Positions 36,668 to 49,450 of a DNA stretch of 64,000 bases are shown here, piece by piece. The DNA is from Niebla homalea (Eukaryota; Ascomycota; Lecanoromycetes; Lecanorales; Ramalinaceae). The DNA lies in assembly GCA_019925105.1 (NCBI GenBank), contig JAHGAU010000022.1, positions 914,343-978,342 on the forward strand, in the 5' to 3' direction. A program made the position numbers and the translations under genes. The notes beneath the pieces were generated by a model that saw nothing but the letters and a program-made list of their open reading frames with translations, was not told the origin of the DNA and did not search any database. Position 1 is the first letter of the stretch. Each line of letters opens with the position of its first letter.

Positions 36668-39600
36668 TTGATTGATTGATTGATTTATACTACGGATCTA
36701 GCTAAGCTAATTCCGGTATTCCTTAATACTCGGTTATTTAGCCTTATTAATAACCGCAAAAAACCCGATATCTATAATGTTAAGAATAAAAACCGGTATC
36801 CACCCAGCCTTTACTTATATCTTAAGGGTTAAAAGTATTTACGGCCGTTTAAAAAGTAAGAATTTATTTATACGTTTTTTTTAAGAAAACCTATAATATT
36901 ATAACCGAGTTTACTTAAGGGTTATTTTTAAATTTATTATTTTTCCGTTACTTTACGGGTCTATTTAATATTAAAATTTTAAAATTCCGATTATATTATT
37001 AAATATCCTTACCGATATATATATTATTATTATTTTATTTATATAACTTTATTAACCAATATAATATCGCTTTTTATACCGCTCCGGTATTTATAGCCCT
37101 TTTAACCCCTATTAAGTATAGTTTTTCCGCCGTTACTTTTTACCCTTAAGTTAACGGTAAGGTTTCTTAATTAAATCTTTAATTATTTCCTTTATTTCCT
37201 TGGTTAAACTGAATTATAATAATAAGCCCGTAATTATTATAAATTTAACGGCCGCCTTAATACCCTTTTTATTAATAAAGATTTAATAATAATTATTAAT
37301 CTTCATTCTTTTAATTAATCCCGGTTTAAGCTCCTTAAATAATAAATAAAAGATTAATATATATACGGCGTTTTACTTTTATTATTTATATTTATAATTA
37401 ACATTAATCCGGTTACCAATATATATAATAAAAAAGGAAATAAATTAAACCGTTCTTACTTATCCGGAATTAAATTATTAACGCGTTATTACTTTTCTTT
37501 ATAATCTTATAATGCCGGAAATACTTATTAATAACCTCGTCGTTATTTAGCGCCGGGTATTATCGCCCTTAAAGGATTAATTTTTTATATTTACGTTAAC
37601 GGTTTATTTATTTCCCTATAATCTATAGGGTAATTACTATTAACTTCGTCTTCATTATTTTCTTTTTTTCTATCGTTTTTATTTTAAGTAAAAGTTTATA
37701 TACTTTTATATTAGCTTCTTAAATATAAGTTAAATTAACCTTTTTTTTAACTTACTTTAATTTAACTTCTATAGGGGGGGTAAATACCTTTTTTCTACGC
37801 TTTTTTATTTAAAATTTCTTATAGTTTTAATAAATACGTTTATTTTTTATTAACGTAATTAAGTTCATACCCCTTTTAAGCCTCATTTAAGTAATTATTT
37901 AATTTAAAGCCAGTTTTATTAATAATATAAAAACCTCGGATTCTAATATTGGGACGGGAGTCGCTTTATATACTTTATTTATTACTTTTAAGTATCGGTT
38001 TTAAACCTTCTATAGTTACCGGACGGGCTTTTTTTTATATTTAAATATATCCTTAAGTATATATTAAATAGCTACCGCGTACGTTATTATAGGTTTTATA
38101 ATTACCTAATAAACGGTTTTAATTTTCTATAAAGTAGCTCTTTACGTTAACGCTATAAAATAAATAAAGTTCCTTTCTTATAAAATTTTTTTTAAACCTT
38201 TCTTATATAATTTTTTTAATTTAGTTTCTTATTAACTTATAAGTTAAATACCTTAATATTAACTTCCGGTTTTATTATTATATTACTTAAGTTTATTATA
38301 GCTATTATATTATATAACTTTAAGCTTTTTATTATATAAATAAATTTATATTTATATAAGGCGAATTAAGCTTTATATATTTTTACTTATTATAAATAAA
38401 CTTTATAAGTTTATTTTAACTTTAAATAGTTTTTATAAGTAAACGTATTATAAATTAAAAGGTAAATATCGTTAATAAAGCTTTTTATTTAAATTTTCTA
38501 TTTTAATTTTATTAAGTCTTTAATAAACGGGTTATTAAAGAATAGAAATAAGATTAAAAAAATAAATAATTTTTAAGGAATCCTTATTATCGCGGGCTCT
38601 ATTATATTTATTTTTTATTCTAGGCTGATTAATATTGTTCAGTTACTTAAGAAATTCTTTATTTAATTTATAAAGAAAGGTAAAACCTTTTTCTTTTATA
38701 AATTATATAATAGTTTTTGGTAATTTACTTTATTAAATGCCTTTATAATATTTAAGGAAAAAAAACTTATAACGTATTTTTTTTTATAACTTTATATTAT
38801 ATATAAGTTATTAATTAAGCCTTTAAAAGTTATCTTTATTAACCGTTTTCTTTTTATCCTTATTTATTAATTAAGGAATAACCTATATTTTTTTACGTAA
38901 TTACTTAAGATCTTTATAATTATCGTCTTTAAAGCCTTTTTTAATATATAAAGGAATACTATAAATTTATATGACTTTCCCTTTAAGTAATTTAACTTAA
39001 CCGGTTTCTTAAAGATAATCGTTTTAATTTCCTTAAATTTATAAAGGTAATATTTTATATTAAGGTAAACTTAAAATAAATAAATAAAGACCTCTTTAAA
39101 TAACGACGTTATTATGGATAAAAATTTATTTAATATATTATTAAATTTAAAAGCCTTATTTTTCTTTGGTTTATTAATTATTTTAATTATTATCTTTTAA
39201 GTTATTATTTTATTTATTATTATTAATTTAAAATATACCGTATCATTAATATCTATTAAGTTAACTTCTGGTAATAAAGGAAAGAACGCTTTTTTAAGAA
39301 TTTTAATTTTACCGTTAAAGGTATTTATTACCGTACTATTTGATTTTTTTAAGGGTAAAAACTTAAAAATAAAAATAAATTTCTTATTTTATTCTTTACC
39401 GTATTTTATTAACTTTTAAATATTATGAAAGGAAACCGTTAAATTATATATTATAACCCGGAAATATATTTACTTAATTTTCCGGATAATTCTTTCCTTT
39501 TCTTTTTAAACTTTTTTTAATTATTAAAACGTCTCTTAATTTCTATATTTAATAGTTTATTTTATAAGCGCTTTTACCTTTATAGTCGCCTTTATATATT

Positions 39601-42445
39601 TTTTATTTTAATAAGTTTTAACTTTTTAAGACGGCTTTATTATTAAGATTATAGTGTTAATTATTTCGTTTAAAGCCTTTATTATTTACTTTATAAAATG
39701 GTTAATTTATTCCTTATTATTAAATTAAGGAAGCTTTATTAATTAAAATATTATTTTTATTATTTTTATAAATATTTTAACTTCCTTAACCGTCTTTTAC
39801 GTTCGTTTAAACGGTAAAAACGGAGTTATATTAACGGATTAATTTAAGGTTATTTATATTGGGACGTAATCTAAACCGTATTTTAAGTCCTCTTAAGGTC
39901 CGTATATTATAATTAAGTTAATAATATTTTTAAGCCGAACATTAAGTTAATTATAATTTTAAGTTTACGGCTTTCTTATATAATAACCTTTTTTAATATT
40001 AATAACGTAAGATTAAATTATATAATAATTATTAATAACTCCTTGAATTCAATATAATTAATTATATAACTATCCTCGTTTTATTAAATATAATAAAGAT
40101 TAAAGTCCTTTATTAAGAGGTATTTATTAAATATAACTATAATATCCTTAAGTAACGGGATCGTAAAGGGTTTCTTCTTATTAATTAATAGCGGATTATA
40201 TATATTATAAATATTTAAATTACCCTTAATATCCTTTTTTTATATAATCCGGAATATATATAAATTCTTTCTATAATAAATAACGTCTTAATTATCTATA
40301 TTTAACTTCTTATTAATAAAGAAATACGTTTATGTTATTTTATTACCCTTAAAAACCAAGTAAAAACTATCTTTTAAATTAATTAAAAAATAAATATACA
40401 GATTATATAACGGTTTTTATATTATTATAATATTAATATCCTTTATCTCCTTAAATCTGAATATTGGTATTACGGCTTTAGTTATTTTTCCGTATACGTT
40501 ATATTATATTACTTTTAAAAACGTAAAAATATTAAATATTAATATTTATTAAGCTTTTTTTATTGATTTTTATTTATATAAACGGTTTCTTTTTAAAATT
40601 AAATGTTATTTATTTTAATTTTTTCGTTATAATAGTAATCCTGGTTAGGTGGCCGGCCTTAAAGGTTAATATTATTATAAGCTTCCTCTTTTTTACGTTA
40701 TTAATTACCGCGGTTTACCCTTTTCCGTTTAATAAACTTTATTTACGTCTTAAGACTATTTTTAATTACTTCGCCGATTTAAGTTTATATAAGTTATAAC
40801 GTTAAACCTTAATTATTATCCTAATTTCCTTATATTAGATTTTTTTTATTTTTACCGTATATTATAAGTTTTACGCTGAATAGTTATTATTATTATATAC
40901 CGCGTATTTTAACGCGTTTTTTATTAAGCTTTTTATTATTAAGCTAATATATTTATACGTTTTATATTTTTAAAATATACCGTATACTTTATATTATTAA
41001 GGTACCTCGTAATAATATATTTATACCTTTAATATTTAAAGTATTAATAAATATTTATTACCCGGTCTTAAGGTCTTATTAATTTAAAGGATTTACCCTT
41101 TATTACCTTTTTATTAAGGATATTATTATATATCCTTATTAACGTTATACTTAGGATAATTATAAAGTATTTCTTTATACAATTAAAAACGTTTAACCTT
41201 TTTATTATAAAAAAGAGATTATAATTAATAATCTTTAGCTTAAAATAAAAAACCATATTCTCCTTTTTTATCTATTTTAGAATAATTTCCTTTTCCTTTT
41301 TTATAAACCTTATTAAATATATCCTGTTTACCGTAATAATGAAGGATTACCTTAATACTTTTATTATTTTATACCCTTTTTATCAGTTTATTTTTTTAAT
41401 TTCTTTAGTTTTTCTTTCGCTTTTAATAAGACTATATTAAGAAGGATATCCTTACTTTATAATTTACGTATTATAATAATTTATTTTATTAATAACTTTT
41501 TTATAACTTTAAATGCCTTTATTAATTATAATAAGTTTATTTTTACTATTATATTCCTTTCCTTTTTACTTAATAGTTATATAATTATTATCTTTACCTT
41601 CTTTAATACCGTTATTTTCTTTTTTACTTTTATTTCTTTTATTATTAACGTTAACGCCGCCTTTATAGTCCTTATTATTTAACTTATTCCCGCTTTTTTC
41701 TTTAAAGCTTCCCCGTCGCTTTTTCACTTTATATATATCCTTTTTATTTTTTTTTTTACCTTTGTTTACCGGCGTTTTTACTATTATTTTTTAAATTCCA
41801 TATAGCCTCTTTAATTTCCTTAAACTTTTCTCTGTATTTACGTAAAAGTTTCTTATTCCCCGTAACCCAATTTATAGTATCGGCCAGGTTTTTAACGTAA
41901 TATCCTTTTATATAATTATAAGGAGGTTTTTTAACGCTTTTATTATTTCCTTTTTTTTGTTTTTCCCCGCGTATTTAATAATTACCTTTTTTTATAGTTT
42001 ATTCTTATTTATTTAATATTTTTTATCTTTATTTAACTTTCTTTTAATTTATATATACTTAATAAGGCCTTTTACGCCTCCGCTTACCTTTTATCCGTCC
42101 CTGCGTACCGTCTTTATCCCCTCCGTTTTTTATTTATTACCCCTTATAATAATACCTTTATACGTTATATACGTCCCTTTACGTATATCTTATTAATTAT
42201 AAACTCCCTATTTAATTTAAAACCTTTTTATCTTATATTTATTACGTTATTTATACGACTTATTATTATTCTTATTAATTTAAGCCGTTTACTTTTCTTC
42301 CCTCTTTATTTTTATTATTATTCCGCTTCTGCTTATCGTATTTAAAATACTATTCTTATTATTATTTAAGCTATATACGCGTGTATCGTTTCTGACCTCT
42401 GGGGTCCCGTTGTTCGTCGCCATTTTGACCTTCCTAAATAAATAT
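36668..42445 (-). mobile_element. Full-length LINE inserted in gypsy RNase H (5.8 kb)
   Basis: A 5778-bp copy of the same LINE as 13527-19333. The 3' end is on the left (ttgattgattgattgattta, then ctacggatctagctaagcta). The 5' end is on the right, where the start of the first frame is the best preserved of all copies: from 42423 on the minus strand, ATGGCGACGAACAACGGGAC encodes MATNNGTPEVRNDT without a stop, while the copies at 19326 and 22193 have a stop after ...EV. The 12-bp duplication is exact. Interior frames for the second ORF are RIP-broken. Small open frames at 40563-40799 and 41068-41256 are chance frames. Confidence 0.85.
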
Positions 42446-42457
42446 AGGTTTTAATTA
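42446..42457. repeat. 12-bp target-site duplication, right
   Basis: Exact repeat of AGGTTTTAATTA. Confidence 0.85.
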
Positions 42458-44350
42458 TATATACGGATTATAAGCTACTTATAAGGTTTATAAATATAAA
42501 TTATTATAAGGATATCTTCACGAAATAAATAATAAAGCTAAGAAGGTTATATATTGAAATTAAATATATTAAAGGAGAAATTAATAAAGCTATAAATAAC
42601 TTATTAAAAGTATTATTTAATAATTTAAATTACGTATTTGATAAAATAATAAAGAAAATAACCTTTAAGGTATAAAAGAATAAGAATAATACGGTATAAT
42701 TCTAAAAGAATAATAAAAAAGGATATTACGTTATATTAAAGGATTTCTTTAAGGAAATAAGGAAGGATAGAATTAGCGCTTATAATAATATATAAATTAT
42801 AATATTAAAATTAAAAGGTTAACTGATTTAAGACGTAAAAGGAAAGTCGATAAAGAAGAGCGTAAATAGAAAGAAGAAAGTAAACATAAAAGAATTATAG
42901 CTATAAAAGATAACTGATAATAAGCCGGTACGGATATATAGTATAAAACTAGACAGTAATTATAAAGCGGAATATATATAAATTAATTATGAATTTATAG
43001 AATTATTAAAATTTAAAAAACTGCTTTATTATAAAGACGATAATTAATATATTAATATTATTAAATGCCTTAAAATAAGGGTAAAGTTAAAGGGGAGAAA
43101 TACGGTATGATAAGTTAAATTTAATAAGTAATTTATAAATTATAGATTTAATTTAATTAAGAATAAATTACTTTATTAATACAGAAAGCGTTAAGTAATA
43201 TATTTAATAAAGGAAAAGATAATGTAAATATTTAAAAAGGTTTATAATAATACGGGATACTTTTTATTAAAAATTATATTAAAGAAATTACGATATTATT
43301 ATTAATAATTAAATATAATAAAAGATATCGTTAAATATATATAAGGGTACTTAACGTATATAAAGTGGGTATATAGGAGCCGTACGATTCTATTAAATCC
43401 AATTAAAGTAAAAGCTCCTTTTAACCTATTTAACGTAAACTTTATTAACCCGTTTAAATAAATATAAGGCGGTGTTTATTATATATTTAATATAATAAAT
43501 TATTTTTTACGATTTATATAATTATTTTATATTAAATCGATTAATATAAAAGATATAATCGCTGCATTAAAAGAATATATAAATTATTACTTAAAACCTA
43601 TTACAATATATATGGATATCGGGAAGGTATTTATAAATAAGAAAATAAAGAGATTTTTTTAGTTAAACGATATTCAGTTTATCCCGGTATTAAGTGCTCT
43701 ATATAAGGTAATAAGTATAATAGAGTTTAATAACTAGGTCTCGTAGGACGTAATAAGGAAAACGTAAATTTAATAAAAATATAATTAAGTATAAGCGGGA
43801 AGATTAATAATACCGGGTATTAACTTAAAAATATTGAATATTTAAGGTACGTTTTTATTAATATCCTCTTTAAGGTTAAGTTAAAAATAATATATAAACG
43901 GAACGTAATTAAGCTAAAAGTTGAAATATATATTATAGAAAGAATAATATTGTTATCGGAAAAAGTAATATATAAAGTTATTTAAGGATTTATAATAAGC
44001 AAAGTAAATATTAAGGATAAATTATAGAAAGAGTTAGATAAAATAAAAGACCGGCAAAAATAACGTTATAATAAAAGAATATAAAATTAAAACCTATTAA
44101 AAAAAAAGCAATTAATTATATAATAAGATCTTACCTTAAATCTTGGAAAATTTAAGCCTTATTAAATCGGGTTATTTATTATTAAAAGCTTTATAAAGGA
44201 GTATAAAGCTTCGTATAAATTAAGAAAAATAAATAGAACTTTTATACCCAACTTATTCTATAGTAATTATCTTAGAATATTTATACCGCGTACCGGGTAT
44301 TTTAAACCCTTTATTAAACCGGAGTTAAAGGTAATAAAGAGAATTTAAAT
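42458..44350 (+). pseudogene. Ty3/gypsy RNase H end and integrase remnant
   Basis: Immediately after the LINE the RNase H frame continues (a YTDYKLL word, compare the family's H-T-D-H-K-P-L). Integrase core features follow in one frame: FNVNFINPFK near 43430 (first Asp changed to Asn, a G-to-A change), a YYIFNIINYFLRFI word near 43480 (compare 'I.v.vDrfSKf.'), IYMDIGKVFINKKIKRFF near 43605 (second Asp, D-x-G-x-x-F), and a possible third acid in SIIEFNN near 43715. After that comes a PFIIKSFIKEYKASYKL word near 44180 and FIPRTGYFKP near 44280, typical of the integrase C-terminal part of gypsy polyproteins. Many stops, nearly all explained by CAA/CAG-to-TAA/TAG or TGG-to-TAG/TAA. Confidence 0.75.
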
Positions 44351-47300
44351 ATAACGGGCGTTAATAAAAAACGCTTTAATCCTTTAGAAATTATTATAAT
44401 TATTATCGGCATAAATTAAAAAGAGAAAGTATATATAAATAATATAACGCCGTTTCCTTTATATTTTATTTTAATTACTTTTATATTTTAATACATTAAA
44501 AGATTTCAGAAAAATATGGATTTAAAGAAAAGGGGAGTAACCGGTTACTTAAGCAAATATAGTCAGAAAAGAAAAATTAAAAAGAAGGGAGGTAAGAATA
44601 CTATAAAAAATAAAAGGAAATAAGTATAAATAAGGGGGTATTAAGTATTTACTTTTTATTTATTATATTATAAGTAAAGTTATTAAAAGTTCATAGTTAT
44701 TTATAATTAAATATTTCTTTAAAAAGAAAAAAAAGAATATATTAAAGGTAATATATAAATAAAAGTAAAGTTAAGCATTAAGGTTATATATTAAAAATCT
44801 TATTTAAGAAAAACGCGCCTTTTATAACTTAAAAATCTAAATATTAAACCTATTATAAACTTTACGTTAAGGATACGGGTAAATTATATTATTAATATAT
44901 ATGAAAAAACTATTTTAAACGGTAAAAGGCCGAAACCTTAACTATACCCTTAAAATAGGAGATTAAACCTAAGTTTAACTTATATTATAATAGTTATAAG
45001 GTATAAATTTATATTAACTATCTTACCTTAAAAGCGGAGGAAAAAATAAAATAGGGAAACTTATATATATATAAAGACGTAACTTAAAATAAAAATAACT
45101 TATTATTAAGTAAATAACTTTACGGGTAAACCTCAATAACACAATTAAGAAAGTTAATAAAATTAAAGTGGTCGGAAAACCGGCTAAGGCTTTAACCCGT
45201 AAATAACTATATACGTATTTTTAGGAGGGCGTATATTAAGGATATAATTATAATAGTATGAATAATAACTTTAATTTAAAAAGAAACCCGACCAACATAG
45301 GTTACGGGTAATTAATTCTAGGACTATCTAGAATAAAGGGTTTATTAAGGTAAGTAATATTAAATCCGAAAGGGTGATAAATTTTTTAGAAATATAAATA
45401 TATTATCGGATATAATATTAGCCGGAAACGATTTATAAATTAAGTATATATTAAGGGGGTAGTAAGTTATCGTATAATTAATAACGGTATAAAAAGAGAG
45501 GATTATTAAGGTAAAAATGTTTATAAAGAGGCGGGTAAGGGTTACTACGTATAAGCAGCCCGAACAGCGGATCTAGGAGGAAGGGGAATTAATAAAGGGG
45601 CCCGGGAAAACTTATTATTTAAAATAGAAAATTAATTAATAATTACTTTATATATAAAAGGGAGAGATAACTTATTAAAATTAAAGTGAATAAAATTTAA
45701 ATCAGAAAAGTTTTTAATTAAGTTTAAGTTAAGTAAACGGTATTACTTTTTTTAGGTAACCGCTTATAAAACTCCGTTATGAAATTAATCCCCGGAAAGG
45801 ACGGGCTATACTTAATATAAACTTTATTATGTTAAGCGGACTTATATGACCGAAATAGTTTTATAATTCCGGTAAAACCGGATTAACGTAATAATAAAAA
45901 GACCATTTAAACCGAAAAAGATACTTAAGTTAATAAGCGAAAAGTAGGTATTATAGATAATTAAATAAGTTAAGCGGATAAGATAGTAAATAATAAATAA
46001 GTAAAGTATATTAAAATAAATAAGTAGCGGAGCTAGATAATTAAAATTTAAAAGTAAACTATAATAGTAACGGATAAGTATTAGAAGCAGCGGATATAAT
46101 AAGAGATATTTATTAAAACTATAATTATTAAGCTAATTAAGAAATATAATTAATTATAAAGTGGATACGCCTTTTTATATCAGATTTATGATAAGTATCG
46201 GGATTAAAAAAGTATAACGTATTAAAGAAAAAGTATTTATTTAAACTACGTTTTTATATTAAAAGTCTATAAAAAGGGATTAACGATAGTTAATTAAAAG
46301 CGGATCAATTTATATATACTTGGATTGAAACTGTAATTACCGGGCCTATGCCTGAAAACATAGTTTAAATACGCGTTATTAAATAAATTATCAATATAAT
46401 AATAATTAATAAAGGTAAAATAATAACCTTTATTAATTTACTAGCACCGGGTATACGCCTAAACATTTCTACGTATATAAAAGGCGTAAACCTAAATATA
46501 TACTATTAAAAGCTTTTAAAAGTAAGAAAATTAAAATAGGTTAAGATTACGAGAAATTAACGGATATAGTTTTAAATAAATTATTTAATTGGCACTTAAA
46601 TAAACCTTAATAATCATAAGGATACGTTTATTTAGTTTAATGAGATTAATAATTAAAGTACGCCTTTTAAAATATAAGGATATAATAAGGGTAATTTTAA
46701 TTAATATAATTTAAATTAAAAATTCCGAATAAATTATAAGGAGATTAATATAAATATAGAGTAAACAATTAATATTAAGGTTATAAATTTATATATATTC
46801 TTAAAGGGATAATTAATAATTAAATATAAGATTAAATTAAAATTAAAATAAGTTAATTAAAGTATAAAAAAAATTAAAGATTAAAAAAGTTAAAGAAATA
46901 AGAGAATTTAAAGAAATAGGAAGAAATAAGAAAAATAAATAAATAAGAAGGATAAAATAAACGATTACGCGGTACGATTATTAAATAAGTAAATAATTAA
47001 ACGTTATTTTTAACGTTTTACTCGCCGATAAAACCGGTTAAGACGGAATTTAATAAAGATAATACGTAATATTATTATATTTAGAAGGAACCTTTTTTAA
47101 TATATTTTTTTAAATATATTTTAATCGGGATAATCGTATATAGAATATTTAGGGAATATAAGAATATATTTATTTATATACGGAGATAACCCTAAAGGTA
47201 CCTAATATATTAATTAATTCACGGAAAAGCATATAAGTAAATAAAGATAAATATTGAAAGTTATAATAAGGGATATACCTTTATAAAATATGATTAAGTA

Positions 47301-48260
47301 TAATATTAAGCTTTAAAGAAGTTTATATAAAAGTTAAAGAATTACTTTAAGATTAATAAACAATTACTCCATTATTTTCTTTCTCCTTTTTTTTTTTTAT
47401 ACCGTAATACGTAAATAGTAATAACCAGGATAAAATATTATACCCTTTAATTTAATACTTTCTTAAGATTAATATAATAAATTAATATAAAGATAATATT
47501 AATTGATAAATATAAACCGTATAATTAAATATAATACCTTTTTAAGTATATTAATGAGAATAATAATAAAATTTATAAGATAAAATTCAAACAAAGTTTA
47601 TTTAATAGCTTCCTTAAGACGTATTTAACGTTATATAATAAGCTTATTTAAGATATACTTAAGAGTAACGAAATTAAAAGAATAAAAAAAGATACCGGAA
47701 GTATATAAAATAAAGAAAAGGGTAAAAAGTAAACGGTTATAAGTTCCGATCCTTATAAGGGGCGGTATTTATAATCTTTTAATAAGCGGAATAAAGTACG
47801 TTATATCCTTAAGCGAATTAAGCATATTCTACTTTAAGAAAATATAAATATAAATAGCTTAAGCCCTAAGATAACTAGAGATAAAGTATTATATTCGCTA
47901 TTATTAAAATCATCAGAATATAAGAAAAAATCGCCCTTAAAAATTAGTCTTAATATATTTATCCGTTATTATTAAATATAACTTAAAAGTAAGGTTATAG
48001 GAGGAGTAAATAGATACGTATATAAATAATATTAAAGGATAAAAATTACTTACTATAATATTTAATATTAAAGGAATAACTTTATTATAAAGGGAGCCGG
48101 GATAAATTATTATTAAATTAATACTTTTTTAACTTTTATACTTATAGTTATTTAAAATATACGAAAGATATTATTAATTATCAAATATATAATTAAGATA
48201 TATATAAACGGGCATAATATAATTTAAAGTATAAAAATACTATAAGTAATATTTCATTAT
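44351..48260 (+). pseudogene. RIP-broken interior of LTR locus, 3' part
   Basis: About 3.9 kb between the integrase remnant and the purine tract of the 3' LTR. It is not accounted for by a standard gypsy element. A purine run at about 44525-44545 (aaagaaaaggggag) resembles the tract at 48261 and might mark the end of an inner element. The plus strand is purine-rich as in a coding region, but no motif can be named. 45530-45620 is a less mutated G-rich patch (cagcccgaacagcggatc, aggaggaaggggaattaata). Confidence 0.4.
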
Positions 48261-48268
48261 AAGGGGAG
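48261..48268 (+). other. Polypurine tract of LTR element
   Basis: AAGGGGAG directly upstream of the 3' LTR (one T between), the expected site of plus-strand DNA priming, which orients the element left to right. Confidence 0.65.
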
Positions 48269-48269
48269 T

Positions 48270-48519
48270 TAAAAAGGGGAAAATTAAGGAAGATATAAAA
48301 CTTACGGTAAAATATATAAAGGAATAAAAACATTAAAAGGGCTAATTAAAGGTAAAATCATTTTATATATACTTTGAAAAAGGAGAATGAAACGAATTAT
48401 TATATTATAATTCATATACCTCACTTACTTATATAGGGGCTCCGGCCCATCTTCAATTGCACTCTATTGCTTTATGCTATTTCATCACTTTTACTCTTTT
48501 ATTACTTCCCATCTTTTCT
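48270..48519 (+). repeat. 3' LTR (250 bp)
   Basis: Equal in length to the 5' LTR and colinear. It begins TAAAAAGGGGAAAATTAAGG, where the 5' LTR has TGGAAAGGGGAAAACCAAGG. The second half is better preserved here (ccggcccatcttcaattgca versus gcggtttatcttcaattata). It is followed by TACTC and satellite DNA. Confidence 0.8.
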
Positions 48520-49450
48520 TACTCTTATTATGATAGGTTAAAGATACCGTAATTACTTTAAAGACTTTACCTTATTAATAAGGGTTTTTATTGTTTACCC
48601 TTTATTTTATACTTAAAGCGACGTATACTTCTTATATACTCCCATTATAATAGGCTAAAGATTTCGTAGTTATAGGTAAAGGTTATTATTATTGATTATT
48701 TATACTTAAAGCGACCTATACTTCCTATATACTCCTACTATAATAGGCTAAAGATACCGTAATTACTTTAAAAATCTTACCTTATAGGTAAGGGCCTTTA
48801 TCGTTTACCCTTTATAATTTAAGCGATATATACTTCTTATATACTCCTATTATAAAAGGCCAAAGATACCGTAATTGCTTTAAAGACCCTACCTTATAGA
48901 TAAAGGTTTTTATCGTTGACTTTTTATACTTAAAGCGACGTATACTTCTTATATACTCCTACTCCGACCGGCCAAAAACACTGCAGTTACACTGGAGACC
49001 TCAGCTTGCAGGCAGGGTCTTCATCGCTCACACTTTGTATTTGAAGCGACGTATGCTCCTACCGCATAAGCTCAAAAACACGGCGATGTCTATGGAAAAT
49101 CTGAGGGCTAAGCAGGGCCTCCCTGCAGCTAAAGTAACGCCTGCTCCTCATATGCTCCCACTGCGACAAGCTAAAAACACCGCAATTGCGATGAAGAACC
49201 TGGGACATGAGCAGACGCTTCCATGCAGTTGAAGCTATGCCTACTACCCATATGCTCTTATAGCAACCAGCCAAAACCACCGCGATGTCCACGGAGAACT
49301 TGAGAGCTTCGCAAGGACCCCGTCCAGCTGAGGCCTTGCATGCTTGACCCTCGTATGCTCCCATGGCTACCACCCAAAGATACCGTGTCCATGTTTTAAT
49401 TGGAGAATCTGAATACTAAGCACCAACACGTCCACACCCAGCTCAGGACC
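48520..49450. repeat. ~90-114-bp satellite, RIP-mutated left, intact right
   Basis: Unit starts (aligned on acttaaagcg or its variants) fall near 48611, 48704, 48816, 48928, 49039, 49128, 49227, 49326 and 49440, giving periods of 93, 112, 112, 111, 89, 99, 99 and 114 bp. Each unit has a tatgctccc-type word, an (a)ggc(c/t)aaa.a.accg box and a gcagggtct/taagggttt box. Units left of about 48965 are AT-rich with few CA/TG. Units right of it have normal composition. Open frames of 65 and 104 codons across 49035-49373 follow the repeat period on both strands and are not credible genes. Confidence 0.8.

Larger units (their letters stand above)
29429..48519 (+). mobile_element. Composite LTR retrotransposon locus (19 kb, nested)
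   Basis: Bounded by two 250-bp direct LTRs, a 5-bp TACTC duplication in satellite DNA, and a purine tract (AAGGGGAG, 48261-48268) one base before the 3' LTR, which sets plus orientation. The interior is about 18.6 kb, of which 5.78 kb is a LINE (36668-42445). The remaining 12.8 kb exceeds an ordinary gypsy element, so a second element may be nested. The recognisable gypsy pol runs 35640-44350. 29679-35600 and 44350-48260 contain only RIP-broken sequence in which I cannot identify gag with confidence. It cannot be autonomous now. Confidence 0.75.

Noticed and set aside
40563..41256. Open frames of 78 and 62 codons
   Set aside because: Within the RIP-mutated LINE; Phe/Ile/Leu-rich chance frames, one on the wrong strand for the element.
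49035..49373. 65- and 104-codon open frames on opposite strands
   Set aside because: They lie across satellite units and follow the repeat period; no domain, and the same region in other units is broken.
48520..49450. CRISPR array
   Set aside because: Repeats are long, contiguous, degenerate units without unique spacers, in a eukaryotic context.
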